Part shown: positions 26,936 through 36,257 of the stretch, piece after piece
How the letters are laid out: each line of letters opens with the position of its first letter
How positions within the stretch are numbered: position 1 is the first letter of the stretch
Assembly: GCA_039916305.1 (NCBI GenBank)
Contig: JBDSLR010000012.1
Span: 62,001-126,000, forward strand
Origin: JACMLD01 sp039916305
GTDB taxonomy: Bacteria; Bacteroidota; Bacteroidia; Chitinophagales; Chitinophagaceae
DNA: 64,000 bases
Direction: 5' to 3'
The notes under the pieces: model-generated
Told to the model about the DNA's origin: nothing
Seen by the model: only the letters and a program-made list of their open reading frames with translations
Database searches by the model: none
Made by a program: the position numbers and the translations under genes

Positions 26936-27694
26936 ATGAAGACCCGATTGTATCAACAATTACTGGAAAAGAAAGCCAAAGGACAAAAGTCCTTTGCTGT
27001 GCTTATTGACCCCGACAAGGTAAATGAGGAAAAAATAGATCAGCTTACCAGGCTGGCAACTGAGGCAAAAGCCGATTATTTATTTGTTGGTGGAAGCCTT
27101 GTTATCTCCAACCACCTGGATATGGTGGTGAGGCGCATCAAACAAAACTGTACTATTCCCGCTATACTTTTTCCCGGTAGCCCTTCGCAAATATCCGTGC
27201 ATGCAGACGGGTTGTTATATTTATCGCTTATATCCGGCCGTAATCCTGAACTGCTGATTGGGCAGCATGTGATTTCGGCAGCGGCAGTAAAACAAAGCGG
27301 CCTTGAAATCATTTCTACCGGCTATATGGTTATTGACGGTGGCGCTCCTACCACTGTCTCGTACATCAGCAATGCAGCCCCTGTTCCGGCAGATAAGAAC
27401 GAGATTGCTATGTGCACCGCCATGGCTGGTGAAATGCTGGGCATGAAAGTAATTTATATGGATGCGGGCAGCGGCGCCAAAAGGCCTATTACTGAAAGTA
27501 TGATTGAAAAAGTAGCACAAAGCATTGAAATACCCCTGATAGTGGGTGGTGGTATCACTGACCCCGAAAAAGCCTACCGCAATTGCAAAGCTGGCGCTGA
27601 TGTGCTGGTCATTGGCAATGCTATTGAAAAAGATCCATCGCTCATTAAAGAGATGAGTGCGGCAATTCATTCAATCCCAGTCTCATCGCTGTAG
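26936..27694 (+). CDS. Geranylgeranylglyceryl/heptaprenylglyceryl phosphate synthase family (GGGPS/PcrB)
   Basis: The 252-residue TIM-barrel protein contains FAVLIDPDKV near residue 20, FVGGSLV near 50, LFPGSPSQI near 78, STGYMVIDGG near 123, YMDAGSGAKRPI near 172 and the phosphate loop IVGGGITDP near 200, all diagnostic of the GGGPS family. It joins a polyprenyl diphosphate to glycerol 1-phosphate, making an archaeal-type ether-lipid precursor. Bacteroidota homologues are known, but their lipid role is unsettled. No glycerol-1-phosphate dehydrogenase gene is beside it. Confidence 0.93.
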   Translation: MKTRLYQQLLEKKAKGQKSFAVLIDPDKVNEEKIDQLTRLATEAKADYLFVGGSLVISNHLDMVVRRIKQNCTIPAILFPGSPSQISVHADGLLYLSLISGRNPELLIGQHVISAAAVKQSGLEIISTGYMVIDGGAPTTVSYISNAAPVPADKNEIAMCTAMAGEMLGMKVIYMDAGSGAKRPITESMIEKVAQSIEIPLIVGGGITDPEKAYRNCKAGADVLVIGNAIEKDPSLIKEMSAAIHSIPVSSL

Positions 27695-27814
27695 ATGTGA
27701 TCAATGAACCCTGATTTTTTTAAGATGCGATTTCTGCTGTTTTGCCAACCTTTGGTAAAAAAAATTGTTCTATTGGGAATGAAATATGGATTGGAAAAAA
27801 GTTATTGAATACCT

Positions 27815-28753
27815 ATGAACTTCCGATTAAACACTTCAGGCCCGTCCGGATGGCAAGGCCGGGCGGACATCACAAAACCAGGCATCAGACATGTCTTTCT
27901 TTTGCTGCTGATAGTCACCATCACCTGTTCCGGTTGTTTCCGCCGGTTTGTGCAAACAGAAAAGCAATTACAAGGGTATTATAAGGACAAACCCAATAAG
28001 CCCACCTACTTTACTATTCAGAACGATTCTGTAAAACTTTTTTGCGCTACGGCAGGTGCAGATACATTGCCCGCACTGCTGATTATACACGGGGCGCCCG
28101 GCGCCTGGTATGGAAGCCGCAACCTGCTGGCCGACTCAATGGTGACAGCCCGGTTTCATGTTATTTCGGTTGACCGGCCTGGTTACAACAAATCAACTTT
28201 TAAAGGCCGGCGCAAGGCGGTGACCAGTATTGATATACAGGCCACGGCTATTTATGAGGCCATGCGACTGAACCGTTCTCATAAAAAAGGTATTATTATG
28301 GGCAGCTCTTATGGCGGCCTTATTGCCGTACGGGTGGCTGTTGAGCACCCGGATGCTTTTTACCGTGTGCTGCTACTGGCTGCTGCCATCGACCCCGGGC
28401 ATGAGAAATTCTGGTGGTTCAATAAATGGGTGCACCATGGGCCATTAAAGTGGATGCTGCCAAGATTTTTCAGGACGGCTACCAATGAAAAGTATACCCA
28501 TGAAGCAGAACTGCGGAGAATGCTACCCCGTTGGAATGAATTAACAGTACCTGTTACCGCCGTACAGGGCGATGCGGATAAAACCGTTTCACCAGTTAAC
28601 CTTGATTTTGCAAAAAAAATGCTGGCCGGAAAGAATGCTACATTCATTTCTATTCCGGGGGCTGGTCACCTTATCCGCTGGCAACATCCGGCACTGGTTC
28701 AACAATTAATATTGGCTGATCCTGCGCAAGCTGCCAGCAATATAATGCCCTGA
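27815..28753 (+). CDS. Alpha/beta hydrolase, probably membrane-anchored
   Basis: The 312-residue protein has a hydrophobic anchor near residues 27-41 ending in TCSGC, which may be a lipobox, then an alpha/beta hydrolase domain. Visible motifs are the oxyanion HGAPGAW near 92, the nucleophile GSSYGG near 165, an acid in GDADKTV near 250 and the catalytic histidine in GAGHLIRW near 280. Substrate unknown. It follows the GGGP synthase gene by 120 bases on the same strand and may be co-transcribed; a terminator follows. The first start codon gives a long n-region, so the true start could be internal. Confidence 0.82.
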   Translation: MNFRLNTSGPSGWQGRADITKPGIRHVFLLLLIVTITCSGCFRRFVQTEKQLQGYYKDKPNKPTYFTIQNDSVKLFCATAGADTLPALLIIHGAPGAWYGSRNLLADSMVTARFHVISVDRPGYNKSTFKGRRKAVTSIDIQATAIYEAMRLNRSHKKGIIMGSSYGGLIAVRVAVEHPDAFYRVLLLAAAIDPGHEKFWWFNKWVHHGPLKWMLPRFFRTATNEKYTHEAELRRMLPRWNELTVPVTAVQGDADKTVSPVNLDFAKKMLAGKNATFISIPGAGHLIRWQHPALVQQLILADPAQAASNIMP

Positions 28754-28757
28754 TAAA

Positions 28758-28790
28758 AAGAGCGCGTATCAGAAAATGATACGCGCTCTT
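28758..28790. terminator. Bidirectional terminator
   Basis: Perfect arms AAGAGCGCGTATCA (28758-28771) and TGATACGCGCTCTT (28777-28790) enclose a five-base loop GAAAA. It separates the plus-strand hydrolase gene and the minus-strand gene ending at 28823. Confidence 0.88.
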
Positions 28791-28822
28791 TGTTGTAAAA
28801 AAGATATGTAAATAAAAAATAA

Positions 28823-29104
28823 TTACCCCGCTACAGCTGTTTCGCTGGGTTCCAGCTTATTGTCTTTGGCAAACTTATCCCGGTGTAACTGAAATTCATC
28901 CATCAGTGCTGTTACGTCTACAATGCCCTTGTCAATACTTTCATGCACATTGGGAAGGGATTTTTCCAGCATCTGAATACCCAGGTTAATATTTTCAGCC
29001 TCAATCTGCGTAATTTTCTTTAGTACGGATGTCTGACTGTTTTTAAGGTCATCCAATTCACGCAGGATTTTATCCATCATTGTCAATTTTTGCATCTTTT
29101 CCAT
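28823..29104 (-). CDS. Small coiled-coil protein, 93 residues, unknown function
   Basis: The protein is almost all helical, with heptad-like leucine and isoleucine spacing in MMDKILRELDDLKNSQTSVL and ITQIEAENINLGIQMLEKSL, then an acidic second helix. It has no signal peptide or membrane segment. Length, clean start and an adjacent terminator support a real gene. Function is not recognisable; a self-associating or adaptor role would be a guess. Confidence 0.65.
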   Translation of the reverse strand: MEKMQKLTMMDKILRELDDLKNSQTSVLKKITQIEAENINLGIQMLEKSLPNVHESIDKGIVDVTALMDEFQLHRDKFAKDNKLEPSETAVAG

Positions 29105-29243
29105 AATAAAAATTTAGTATGAAACGGCAAACACCGTGCAACAACCGGTTACAGCGTGCTGGGGCGAAATGAAGGGTTGATATCTATCTTTAACGGGCAA
29201 TATGTTCCCCGCACTTCATCAGTTTAACGGTTTTTAACAGTTC

Positions 29244-30530
29244 TTACCTCAGTTCCGCTGTATTAACCCGGGAAGGTGAATCTTTTCCGCTTACAATGGT
29301 TTTAGAGCTAATGGCAATTGCTTTTATTACCATCGCCATATTGGCCATATCCAGCGTGCCTATTTCATCACTTGCCTTGTGGTAGTTGGGTTCACTGTCC
29401 ATTTTGGAAGTGGAAATGGTATGTGCCGGTACACCAAGTCTTGCCAGTGTAGCATTATCTGAACGGTAAAATAGTTGTTGGTCAGGGTAAGGGTCAGCAT
29501 AGAATTTGAAAGGCGTTCCTTCCAGGTTTTTTTCTAATATTTTACCCATATCTGTTTTCTCATAACCAGTGATATAAGCAGAGTTATTGCCCCATTTACT
29601 GTCTGTGCCAATCATTTCAATATTAAACATGGCCATTACTTTGGCAGGATCTGCAAACTGTTTTGAGAAATACTGGGAACCGAAACCGCCTACTTCTTCT
29701 GCAGTAAAGGCTGCAAATACAATGGTTCTTTCATTGTTGCCGAGGGCTTTAAAATATTTTGCCAGCATAATTACCGCCGTGGTGCCGGCGGCATCATCGT
29801 TGGCGCCATTGTAGATAGAATCGCCATTCTCAGGTTTGCCAATTCCCAGGTGATCATAATGGCCTGAGAAAACAACAAACTCAGTTGCCCTGGTTTTTCC
29901 GGGCAGTACACCTACCACATTGGCTAGTTTTGATTCAATGATTTCATGTGAAGCTTCCACTTCATATTTAACCGGGTCTGTAACCGTTAAAATAAATACC
30001 GTGCTGGCCGTCGATTTAAAAAGATTTCTTTTAAAACCGGTCATCCGCAAAAAGTTTTTAGTGAAGCTGGTATCAACCAGCACCAGGTAATTTTTGCCAG
30101 ATTGCACATATTTGCTGGCTTCCTGGAAGAGGTTGGCGCCCGCTTTGATACTTACTTTTTCAAAGCCAGTGGTCTCGTTAATTTTTACTTCAGGCTGGGT
30201 GCTGATAACAATAACGCTGCGCTTGTCCACAGGCGTGCCATCCAATACCGCACTGGCGCTGATAAATTTTGGCGTTACTACCGTAAATTCCTGGCGGTAA
30301 TTACCACTGTTGTTCCAGGTTTGCAAGCCGGCAGCTTTAAATTCGGCAGCAATAAAATCAGCGGCTTTATCAATACCGGCACTGAAAGTTTTTCTGCCCT
30401 GCATATCATCGGATGACAATGTTTTCTCTATGCGCTCTACCTCTTTTGCATTGATAATGCCATCAATGTTCTGCGCAAAAGAAAGAAAGGTTATTGTTGT
30501 CAATAACCCGCTTACCAAAATTTTCTTCAT
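29244..30530 (-). CDS. Secreted M28-family metallopeptidase
   Basis: The 428-residue protein has a signal peptide (cleaved near SFAQ, residue 19) and an M28 zinc aminopeptidase-like domain in the C-terminal half. The metal ligands are readable: SGHYDHLG (His, Asp) near 222, NGANDDAAGT near 242, TAEEVG (catalytic Glu) near 277, NIEMIG near 303 and the late histidine in SEPNYHKASDE. The N-terminal part (about 20-200) is an accessory region. Likely a periplasmic or extracellular aminopeptidase. Single-gene unit. Confidence 0.9.
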   Translation of the reverse strand: MKKILVSGLLTTITFLSFAQNIDGIINAKEVERIEKTLSSDDMQGRKTFSAGIDKAADFIAAEFKAAGLQTWNNSGNYRQEFTVVTPKFISASAVLDGTPVDKRSVIVISTQPEVKINETTGFEKVSIKAGANLFQEASKYVQSGKNYLVLVDTSFTKNFLRMTGFKRNLFKSTASTVFILTVTDPVKYEVEASHEIIESKLANVVGVLPGKTRATEFVVFSGHYDHLGIGKPENGDSIYNGANDDAAGTTAVIMLAKYFKALGNNERTIVFAAFTAEEVGGFGSQYFSKQFADPAKVMAMFNIEMIGTDSKWGNNSAYITGYEKTDMGKILEKNLEGTPFKFYADPYPDQQLFYRSDNATLARLGVPAHTISTSKMDSEPNYHKASDEIGTLDMANMAMVIKAIAISSKTIVSGKDSPSRVNTAELR

Positions 30531-30647
30531 GTAATTTTTTTAGGGATGTTGTTAGTGTATTATTTCATTTCTGGTTAAGCTGCAAATAGCGGATAAACCT
30601 GGCTGCGTAAGCAGACTAAGAATGATAGACTAAGACTATGAACTTTT

Positions 30648-31382
30648 TTACAGGCTCATCATTTCTTTGAACTTAACCGTTTGCCGGCGGCTCACTTCAA
30701 TTTTTTCGCCGCCTTTCATTTCAAGCAGCAGGCCGCCATTAAAATAGGGCTCAATTTTATCAATTAAGCGCAGGTTTACAATATGCTTGCGGTTGGCCCT
30801 GAAAAAGGTTTTCTCATCCAGTCTTTCTTCCAGTGCATTCAGTGATTTTAATATGAGTGGTTTATTGGGGCCAAAAAAAACTTTAGCATAATTGCCCACA
30901 CTTTCAAACAACCGTATCTCACTCAGTTTTACAAACCAGCAACGTTCTCCATCTTTTACAAATACCTGGTCGTCTTCATGCAGCATTTCACGGTTTACAT
31001 TTACGTCGCCGCCAATGGACTGTTCTTTTTCTTCCTGTATATGCAATTTTTGTATGGCATCGGCCAGGCGCCTTGGTTCTACTGGTTTCAATAAATAATC
31101 CAGCGCATTTACTTCAAAAGCTTTTAACGCATACTCATCATAGGCCGTGGTAAATATTACATGTGGCGCTTTGTCCAGTTCTGCCAGCATATCAAAGCCT
31201 GTTTTACCAGGCATTTGTATATCCAGGAAAACCAGGTCGGGGTTAATGGTTTCAATTTTCTCCAATCCCTCGTTGGCATTGGCGCCCTCTGCCACCACTT
31301 CTATTTCCGGAAAATCTATCAGTAATTTTCTCAGTTCATTTCTTGCCAGGCGTTCGTCGTCAATAATAATAGCTCTGATCAT
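30648..31382 (-). CDS. LytTR-type response regulator
   Basis: Counted from the ATG at 31382, this 244-residue regulator has an N-terminal receiver domain with acidic pocket DDE near residue 8 and phospho-acceptor Asp in LVFLDIQMPGKTGF near 52, followed by a LytTR DNA-binding domain from about 140 (VFVKDGERCWFVKLSEIRLFE, FRANRKHIVNL). It follows the histidine kinase gene by ten bases and is its cognate regulator by position. The nine extra codons upstream to 31409 overlap the kinase stop and lack support. Confidence 0.93.
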   Translation of the reverse strand: MIRAIIIDDERLARNELRKLLIDFPEIEVVAEGANANEGLEKIETINPDLVFLDIQMPGKTGFDMLAELDKAPHVIFTTAYDEYALKAFEVNALDYLLKPVEPRRLADAIQKLHIQEEKEQSIGGDVNVNREMLHEDDQVFVKDGERCWFVKLSEIRLFESVGNYAKVFFGPNKPLILKSLNALEERLDEKTFFRANRKHIVNLRLIDKIEPYFNGGLLLEMKGGEKIEVSRRQTVKFKEMMSL

Positions 31383-31392
31383 GTGGGTGTAT

Positions 31393-32463
31393 TTATGCAA
31401 CAGCAGCAACGGGTAAAATAACCTTTGCCTCTACTGTATTGCCGTTTATTTCTTTGATGGTAAAATTGGCTTTTTCTCCAAATAATAGTTGCAGCCTGTT
31501 TTGGGTGCTGGTGAGGCCGAATCCGTCGCCGTTATAGGCTCCGTTTAAATGCCCCGTATTCTGCACCACCAGTTCATGATGATCGTATTTAAAATCGGAG
31601 ATTATTTTTACGATGCCACCGTTTACCTGTTTACTGATGCCATGCTTAATGGCATTCTCTACCAAGGTCTGCAACATCATGGGAGGTACCGGCTGGTCAA
31701 GGGTATCTTCATCTATATCATATTCAATACGGAGGCGATCTTCAAAGCGGATGTATTCAAGGGCCAGGTAATCTTTTACAATATTCAGTTCTCTTTCAAA
31801 AGGAACCGTTTCCAGTTTATCGGCCTGCATACTGCTGCGCAGGATATTGCTGAGTTCTGTAATGGCATCCCTGGCGCGCAGCGGGTTTTCATCAATCAAA
31901 GCACGAATGCTGTTCAGGGCATTAAAAATGAAATGCGGGTTAATATGCGATTTGATGGTTTTCAGTTCCAGTTCTTTTACCAAAGTTTCCAGCTTTAGCG
32001 TATCCACCTGCTGCCGCCGGCTTTTTTGTACATAGTGATAAATATAATAGATACAGTTCCAGATAAAGAGGTAGATAAAAGAGTTGAAAGCGCTGGACAG
32101 TATCAGCTTGGAAAACTGCATGGTCTTTTCGCCGGTACCAGATTTGCGCAACAGACTAAGTGAATCCAGCAGGAAAGATTCCGAGATACCAACTGCAAAA
32201 GAGAAAATAAAAGTGATGAAGATAAACCCGAGTATCTGGTGCTCAATGGGCTTTGTTAAAATATTTGCCCGGTTAATGACCCAGCGCATCAGGTGAGAAA
32301 GTGTGATGCCAAGGGCCAGGTAAACAAGCAGCCGGTATCCAAATTTTGCATCAAACCGGTCGAACGTATAAGCGAAAAATACGTTCATCACAATAAACAT
32401 GCCCCAGCCAAATAGCTGGAACAGCCAATACGTTGGAACCCTTTTTAAGATGCTCATAAGCAA
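31393..32463 (-). CDS. LytS/YehU-type sensor histidine kinase
   Basis: The 356-residue protein has four membrane segments in the first 140 residues, a short coiled-coil, and a His_kinase domain with the H box KSHINPHFIFNALNSIRAL near 192-210. The ATP-binding part has the N box LVENAIKHGI near 287 and the G box GDGFGLTSTQNRL near 325. It lacks a periplasmic sensor domain; the membrane part probably senses the signal. It forms an operon with the LytTR regulator. The ATG at 32457 is an alternative start. Confidence 0.92.
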   Translation of the reverse strand: MLMSILKRVPTYWLFQLFGWGMFIVMNVFFAYTFDRFDAKFGYRLLVYLALGITLSHLMRWVINRANILTKPIEHQILGFIFITFIFSFAVGISESFLLDSLSLLRKSGTGEKTMQFSKLILSSAFNSFIYLFIWNCIYYIYHYVQKSRRQQVDTLKLETLVKELELKTIKSHINPHFIFNALNSIRALIDENPLRARDAITELSNILRSSMQADKLETVPFERELNIVKDYLALEYIRFEDRLRIEYDIDEDTLDQPVPPMMLQTLVENAIKHGISKQVNGGIVKIISDFKYDHHELVVQNTGHLNGAYNGDGFGLTSTQNRLQLLFGEKANFTIKEINGNTVEAKVILPVAAVA

Positions 32464-32603
32464 AGCTATTATTAAACCAAGCCTCTAATATAACTAATTG
32501 TATGAATGGTTAAATAAGTAAATAGGAACCCGGATGGCCTTTGTTGGGGCCGGTTTTGTTCAAATTCTGGCGCATGGCGCAACAAAATACCAGCCATCCT
32601 GTT

Positions 32604-32637
32604 TTTGCGTTATGAATGGCAGGGTTCTGTATCTTTG
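32604..32637 (+). promoter_or_regulatory. Bacteroidota-type promoter of dxs
   Basis: TATCTTTG at 32630-32637 fits the -7 box and TTTG at 32604-32607 lies 22 bases upstream, as for Bacteroidota sigma factor promoters. It sets the dxs start at 32656 and excludes the in-frame ATG at 32605. Confidence 0.7.
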
Positions 32638-32655
32638 CCCTTTCATATTTTCACT

Positions 32656-34575
32656 ATGGAATTAATCCCCGGACCGTTGCTGAAGACAATCAATTCTCCT
32701 GCAGATCTTAAAAAGGTAAGCAAGGAGCAATTGCACCTGGTTTGCAATGAACTACGGCAATATATTATTGACGTAGTAAGCGTATATGGCGGCCATTTTG
32801 GCGCCAGTCTGGGGGTGGTAGAGCTAAGTGTAGCCCTGCATTACGTTTATAACACGCCGTACGACCAGCTGGTCTGGGATGTTGGCCACCAGGCGTATGG
32901 CCACAAAATACTCACCGGCCGCCGCGATAATTTTTATACCAACCGCAAATACAACGGTTTAAGCGGGTTCCCCAAAAGAAGCGAAAGCGAATATGACACA
33001 TTTGGTGTGGGCCATTCTTCCACTTCCATTTCAGCCGCCCTGGGCATGGCCATGGCTGCAAAATATAAAAAAGAAGATCGTAAAGCGGTTGCCGTAATCG
33101 GCGATGGTGCCATGACGGCCGGACTGGCGTTTGAAGGGATGAACCATGCGGGAGTGGCAGATGCGGATATGCTTATCATATTAAACGACAACTGCATGAG
33201 CATTGACCCCAATGTGGGTGCCCTCAAAGAATACCTCACAGATATTACCACTTCGCAGACGTATAACAAACTGAAAGACGATATATGGAAGGGCTTGGGC
33301 AAACTGCCTATTGGTAAAACCTTTACCCGCGAAATGGCCAGTAAACTGGAGCATAGCATAAAAGGATTTGTGAGCCGCAGCAGTAATTTATTTGAATCGC
33401 TGAACCTGCGCTATTTTGGACCTATTGACGGGCACAATATTACCAAACTGACAGATATACTGCAGGATCTGAAAAATATACCCGGTCCCAAATTGCTGCA
33501 TATTGTTACCGTAAAAGGCAAAGGCTATTCCCTGGCAGAAAAAGATCAAACCAAATGGCATGCACCCGGCCTGTTTGATAAAATCACTGGCGAGATTTAT
33601 AAAAAGAAATTCGACATACCACAGCCACCCAGGTACCAGGATGTATTTGGACATACCATTATTGAACTGGCGGAGAAAAACGATAAAATTTTTGGTATCA
33701 CCCCGGCCATGCCCAGTGGATCTTCGTTGAAATACATGATTGATAAAATGCCCCATCGCGCATTTGATGTGGGCATTGCAGAACAGCATGCCGTAACACT
33801 GAGTGCCGGTATGGCCACCCAGGGCATGAAAGTATTCTGTAACATCTATTCTTCTTTTATGCAGCGGGCATACGACCAGGTGCTGCATGACGTGGCTATT
33901 CAGAAGCTGCCCGTTATTTTTTGTTTAGACAGGGCAGGCCTTGTAGGCGAAGACGGCCCCACACATCACGGCGCTTATGATATCGCCTATATGCGTTGTA
34001 TACCGGGTATGGTCATCAGTTCGCCCATGAATGAGGCAGAGTTACGCAACCTGATGTACACGGCTCAGCTGGATGAAACGAAAGACCCATTTGTAATCCG
34101 GTATCCCCGTGGAGAGGGTGTAATGCCTGAGTGGAGAACAGCCATGAAAGCGATTACGATTGGTACGGGCAGAAAACTGAAAGACGGAAATGATATTGCC
34201 ATTCTTTCGTTGGGGCATCCCGGAAATTTTGCCGCTGCCGCCATACGCGATCTTAAAAATGATGGGTTGAATCCGGCACACTACGATATGCGTTTTGCAA
34301 AACCGCTGGATGAAACCATGCTGCATGAAGTATTTGGTAAGTATGATAAAGTAATTACTGTAGAGGATGGTACCATTACCGGTGGGTTTGGAACCGCCAT
34401 TATAGAATTTATGGTAGCACATAATTATACGGCTGAGGTGAAAATGCTGGGTATACCTGACCATTATATAGAGCACGGCAGTTTAAAAGAGCTGCACAAA
34501 GAATGTGGTTTTGATGCAAATGGTATTGCAGATGCTGTAAGGGAAATGATGAAGGAAAAAATTACAGTCAGTTAG
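32656..34575 (+). CDS. dxs: 1-Deoxy-D-xylulose-5-phosphate synthase
   Basis: The 639-residue enzyme has the DXS order: GGHFGASLGVVELSVALH near 43, DVGHQAYGHKILTGR near 75, the ThDP motif GDGAMTAGLAFEG near 148 with LNDNCMSI, the E of the pyrimidine site in AEQHAVTLSAG near 375, and the C-terminal transketolase domain. It condenses pyruvate and glyceraldehyde 3-phosphate, the first step of the MEP isoprenoid pathway. The start was set by the promoter just upstream. A terminator follows. It diverges from the two-component operon. Confidence 0.95.
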   Translation: MELIPGPLLKTINSPADLKKVSKEQLHLVCNELRQYIIDVVSVYGGHFGASLGVVELSVALHYVYNTPYDQLVWDVGHQAYGHKILTGRRDNFYTNRKYNGLSGFPKRSESEYDTFGVGHSSTSISAALGMAMAAKYKKEDRKAVAVIGDGAMTAGLAFEGMNHAGVADADMLIILNDNCMSIDPNVGALKEYLTDITTSQTYNKLKDDIWKGLGKLPIGKTFTREMASKLEHSIKGFVSRSSNLFESLNLRYFGPIDGHNITKLTDILQDLKNIPGPKLLHIVTVKGKGYSLAEKDQTKWHAPGLFDKITGEIYKKKFDIPQPPRYQDVFGHTIIELAEKNDKIFGITPAMPSGSSLKYMIDKMPHRAFDVGIAEQHAVTLSAGMATQGMKVFCNIYSSFMQRAYDQVLHDVAIQKLPVIFCLDRAGLVGEDGPTHHGAYDIAYMRCIPGMVISSPMNEAELRNLMYTAQLDETKDPFVIRYPRGEGVMPEWRTAMKAITIGTGRKLKDGNDIAILSLGHPGNFAAAAIRDLKNDGLNPAHYDMRFAKPLDETMLHEVFGKYDKVITVEDGTITGGFGTAIIEFMVAHNYTAEVKMLGIPDHYIEHGSLKELHKECGFDANGIADAVREMMKEKITVS

Positions 34576-34635
34576 AACGCTAAACGCACCGAAAGAAAAA
34601 CAGGCCTTGAGTAAAGGCTCACATAAATAATTTTT

Positions 34636-34663
34636 ACCGGTACGCAAGTGCCGGTTTTTTTTT
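34636..34663 (+). terminator. Rho-independent terminator of dxs
   Basis: Arms ACCGG-T-AC and GT-G-CCGGT close a GCAA loop (34636-34655) and run into nine T residues. Confidence 0.85.
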
Positions 34664-34796
34664 AGATAGGATACCATTTTGTGCATTTAAATACCCCGGT
34701 ACTGTTGCCCAATTTGTTAAATATCTTACAACAGCTTCATTGCACGTATGGAAGGGCAGGGGTTATGCATCTGCTTTGCAGACCAACCCCTCTTTC

Positions 34797-35438
34797 ATGA
34801 AACGTAGTCTCTTCATCACTGTAATTACTGTACTGGTTGTTACGGCAGGCAGTGCTGCATGGTTTGTACCTGCACTCCATCATGCAGCAAAACCGCGTAC
34901 TGTATCATCTGCTGCAGCTATAGATAATGCAGCAAAAGAAAAGCTGACAGCTGTTGCCGCCAGTGCAAAAAAATATGCAGCTGCGCATCGGTTCAATATT
35001 CAGTTTTGTTTTTTAGTTGATATGAAGATGGCGTCCGGCAGCCAGCGATTCTTTGTGTACGATATGAAAAAAAATACAATATCCGCTAAAGGCCTTGTTA
35101 CGCATGGCCGTTGTAACAAAGACTGGCTGGATGGCCGTCAGTATGGCAACGCGGTGGGTTGTGGCTGCACTTCACTGGGCAAATATAAAATTGGCAATGC
35201 TTACCATGGAAGATTTGGACTGGCTTATAAACTTTACGGACTGGATGTAACTAACAGTAATGCCTATAATCGTTTTGTAGTTTTGCATTCGCATACATGT
35301 GTACCAGCCACGCCAGTAGATCCTGCACCTATTTGCCAGAGTGATGGCTGTCCTACAGTATCACCTGTTTTTTTAAAAGAATTGGCTGCATTAATAAATA
35401 GTAGTACACAGCCAGTATTGCTGTGGATATATAATTGA
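34797..35438 (+). CDS. YkuD_2-type murein L,D-transpeptidase-like protein
   Basis: The 213-residue protein starts with a hydrophobic signal or anchor (residues 5-25) and continues into a catalytic domain of the 'murein L,D-transpeptidase catalytic domain family'. Visible features are NIQFCFLVDMKMASGSQRFFVYD near 65, CTSLGKYKIGNAYHGRFGLAYKL near 120, a histidine in VVLHSHTC near 163, and the nucleophile C185 in SDGCPTVSP. Such enzymes form 3-3 cross-links or attach proteins to peptidoglycan. Six cysteines in the mature part may form disulphides. A paralogue lies 0.8 kb downstream on the same strand. Confidence 0.85.
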   Translation: MKRSLFITVITVLVVTAGSAAWFVPALHHAAKPRTVSSAAAIDNAAKEKLTAVAASAKKYAAAHRFNIQFCFLVDMKMASGSQRFFVYDMKKNTISAKGLVTHGRCNKDWLDGRQYGNAVGCGCTSLGKYKIGNAYHGRFGLAYKLYGLDVTNSNAYNRFVVLHSHTCVPATPVDPAPICQSDGCPTVSPVFLKELAALINSSTQPVLLWIYN

Positions 35439-35700
35439 TAAGGAGATTTCGGGCGGCTGGGGTTTTGTGATTGCATGGGTAACAAAGGATAGAAAATAAT
35501 TTTACAAACTGTTCATCAAACCGCTTGCAATAGCAACTGCTAAATAAAACATAGATGCCATACATCGTGATTTTACTGAAAAGCAGGCAGTACAAAATCC
35601 TGCTATTACATTATCCTCCAAATCAGCAGTAGAAAATTTTAATCTCTTTTTAAACCTTGTAGCTGGTGCAGGGTCTATCCTGTGTAAATAAATTAAAAAG

Positions 35701-36042
35701 ATGAAAATCAACTTTATGAAAAAGAATTTAATTGCCACAAGTTTATTACTTGCTTTTTTAACAGCAGGTACAGTAAGTTTTGCACAAACACAAACGCCCG
35801 TTGTTAGGGAAAGGCAGGAGAATCAACAGAAAAGGATAGGGCAGGGTGTAAAAAGCGGTGAATTAACTGCTAAAGAAACAAGGCACCTGGAAGCACGTGA
35901 AATAAAAATTCAGCATGATAAGAAAGAGGCCAAAGCTGATGGTGTTGTTACAAATAGAGAAAAAGCAAAATTGCACCGGGAACAAAACCGTGCAAGCCGT
36001 GCCATTCACCGTCAGAAAAACGATGCACAGACAAGACATTAA
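35701..36042 (+). CDS. Small basic secreted protein with helical repeats
   Basis: The 113-residue product (possibly starting at the ATG at 35716) has a signal peptide cleaved near SFAQ. The mature part is very basic and helical. Two related segments can be seen, QKRIGQGVKSGELTAKETRHLE and IQHDKKEAKADGVVTNREKAKLHREQ, each with a small turn (SGELT, DGVVT) followed by E. These resemble paired helix-loop-helix units but no known domain was recognised. It lies between two L,D-transpeptidase-like genes and could bind peptidoglycan or nucleic acid; this is speculation. Confidence 0.7.
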   Translation: MKINFMKKNLIATSLLLAFLTAGTVSFAQTQTPVVRERQENQQKRIGQGVKSGELTAKETRHLEAREIKIQHDKKEAKADGVVTNREKAKLHREQNRASRAIHRQKNDAQTRH

Positions 36043-36061
36043 TCAGTAAAGCATATAATGT

Positions 36062-36092
36062 AACAAGACCCGGTATTTTACCGGGTTTTGTT
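36062..36092. terminator. Terminator hairpin after the small basic protein gene
   Basis: ACCCGGTA (36068-36075) and TACCGGGT (36079-36086) pair around TTT, and the stem extends outward by a G-T wobble and AACAA/TTGTT. A T-rich tail follows. Confidence 0.8.
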
Positions 36093-36257
36093 GTTTCTAC
36101 GAATAATAAGATTGGTTATTCGTAGAATTACTATTGCAGTATGTACGATTTTTTACAATTTTTGTACTGCACTACAACTTATGCTTAAAGTTATCTAAGT
36201 GAATACTATAAAGACGTTGTAGGGCAGCATTTGATCGTCACCTAATTATTCGTGCCC

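Noticed and set aside
34740..34796. Longer start for the first YkuD_2 gene
   Set aside because: It precedes the hydrophobic signal with a non-signal stretch; the ATG at 34797 gives a normal signal sequence.
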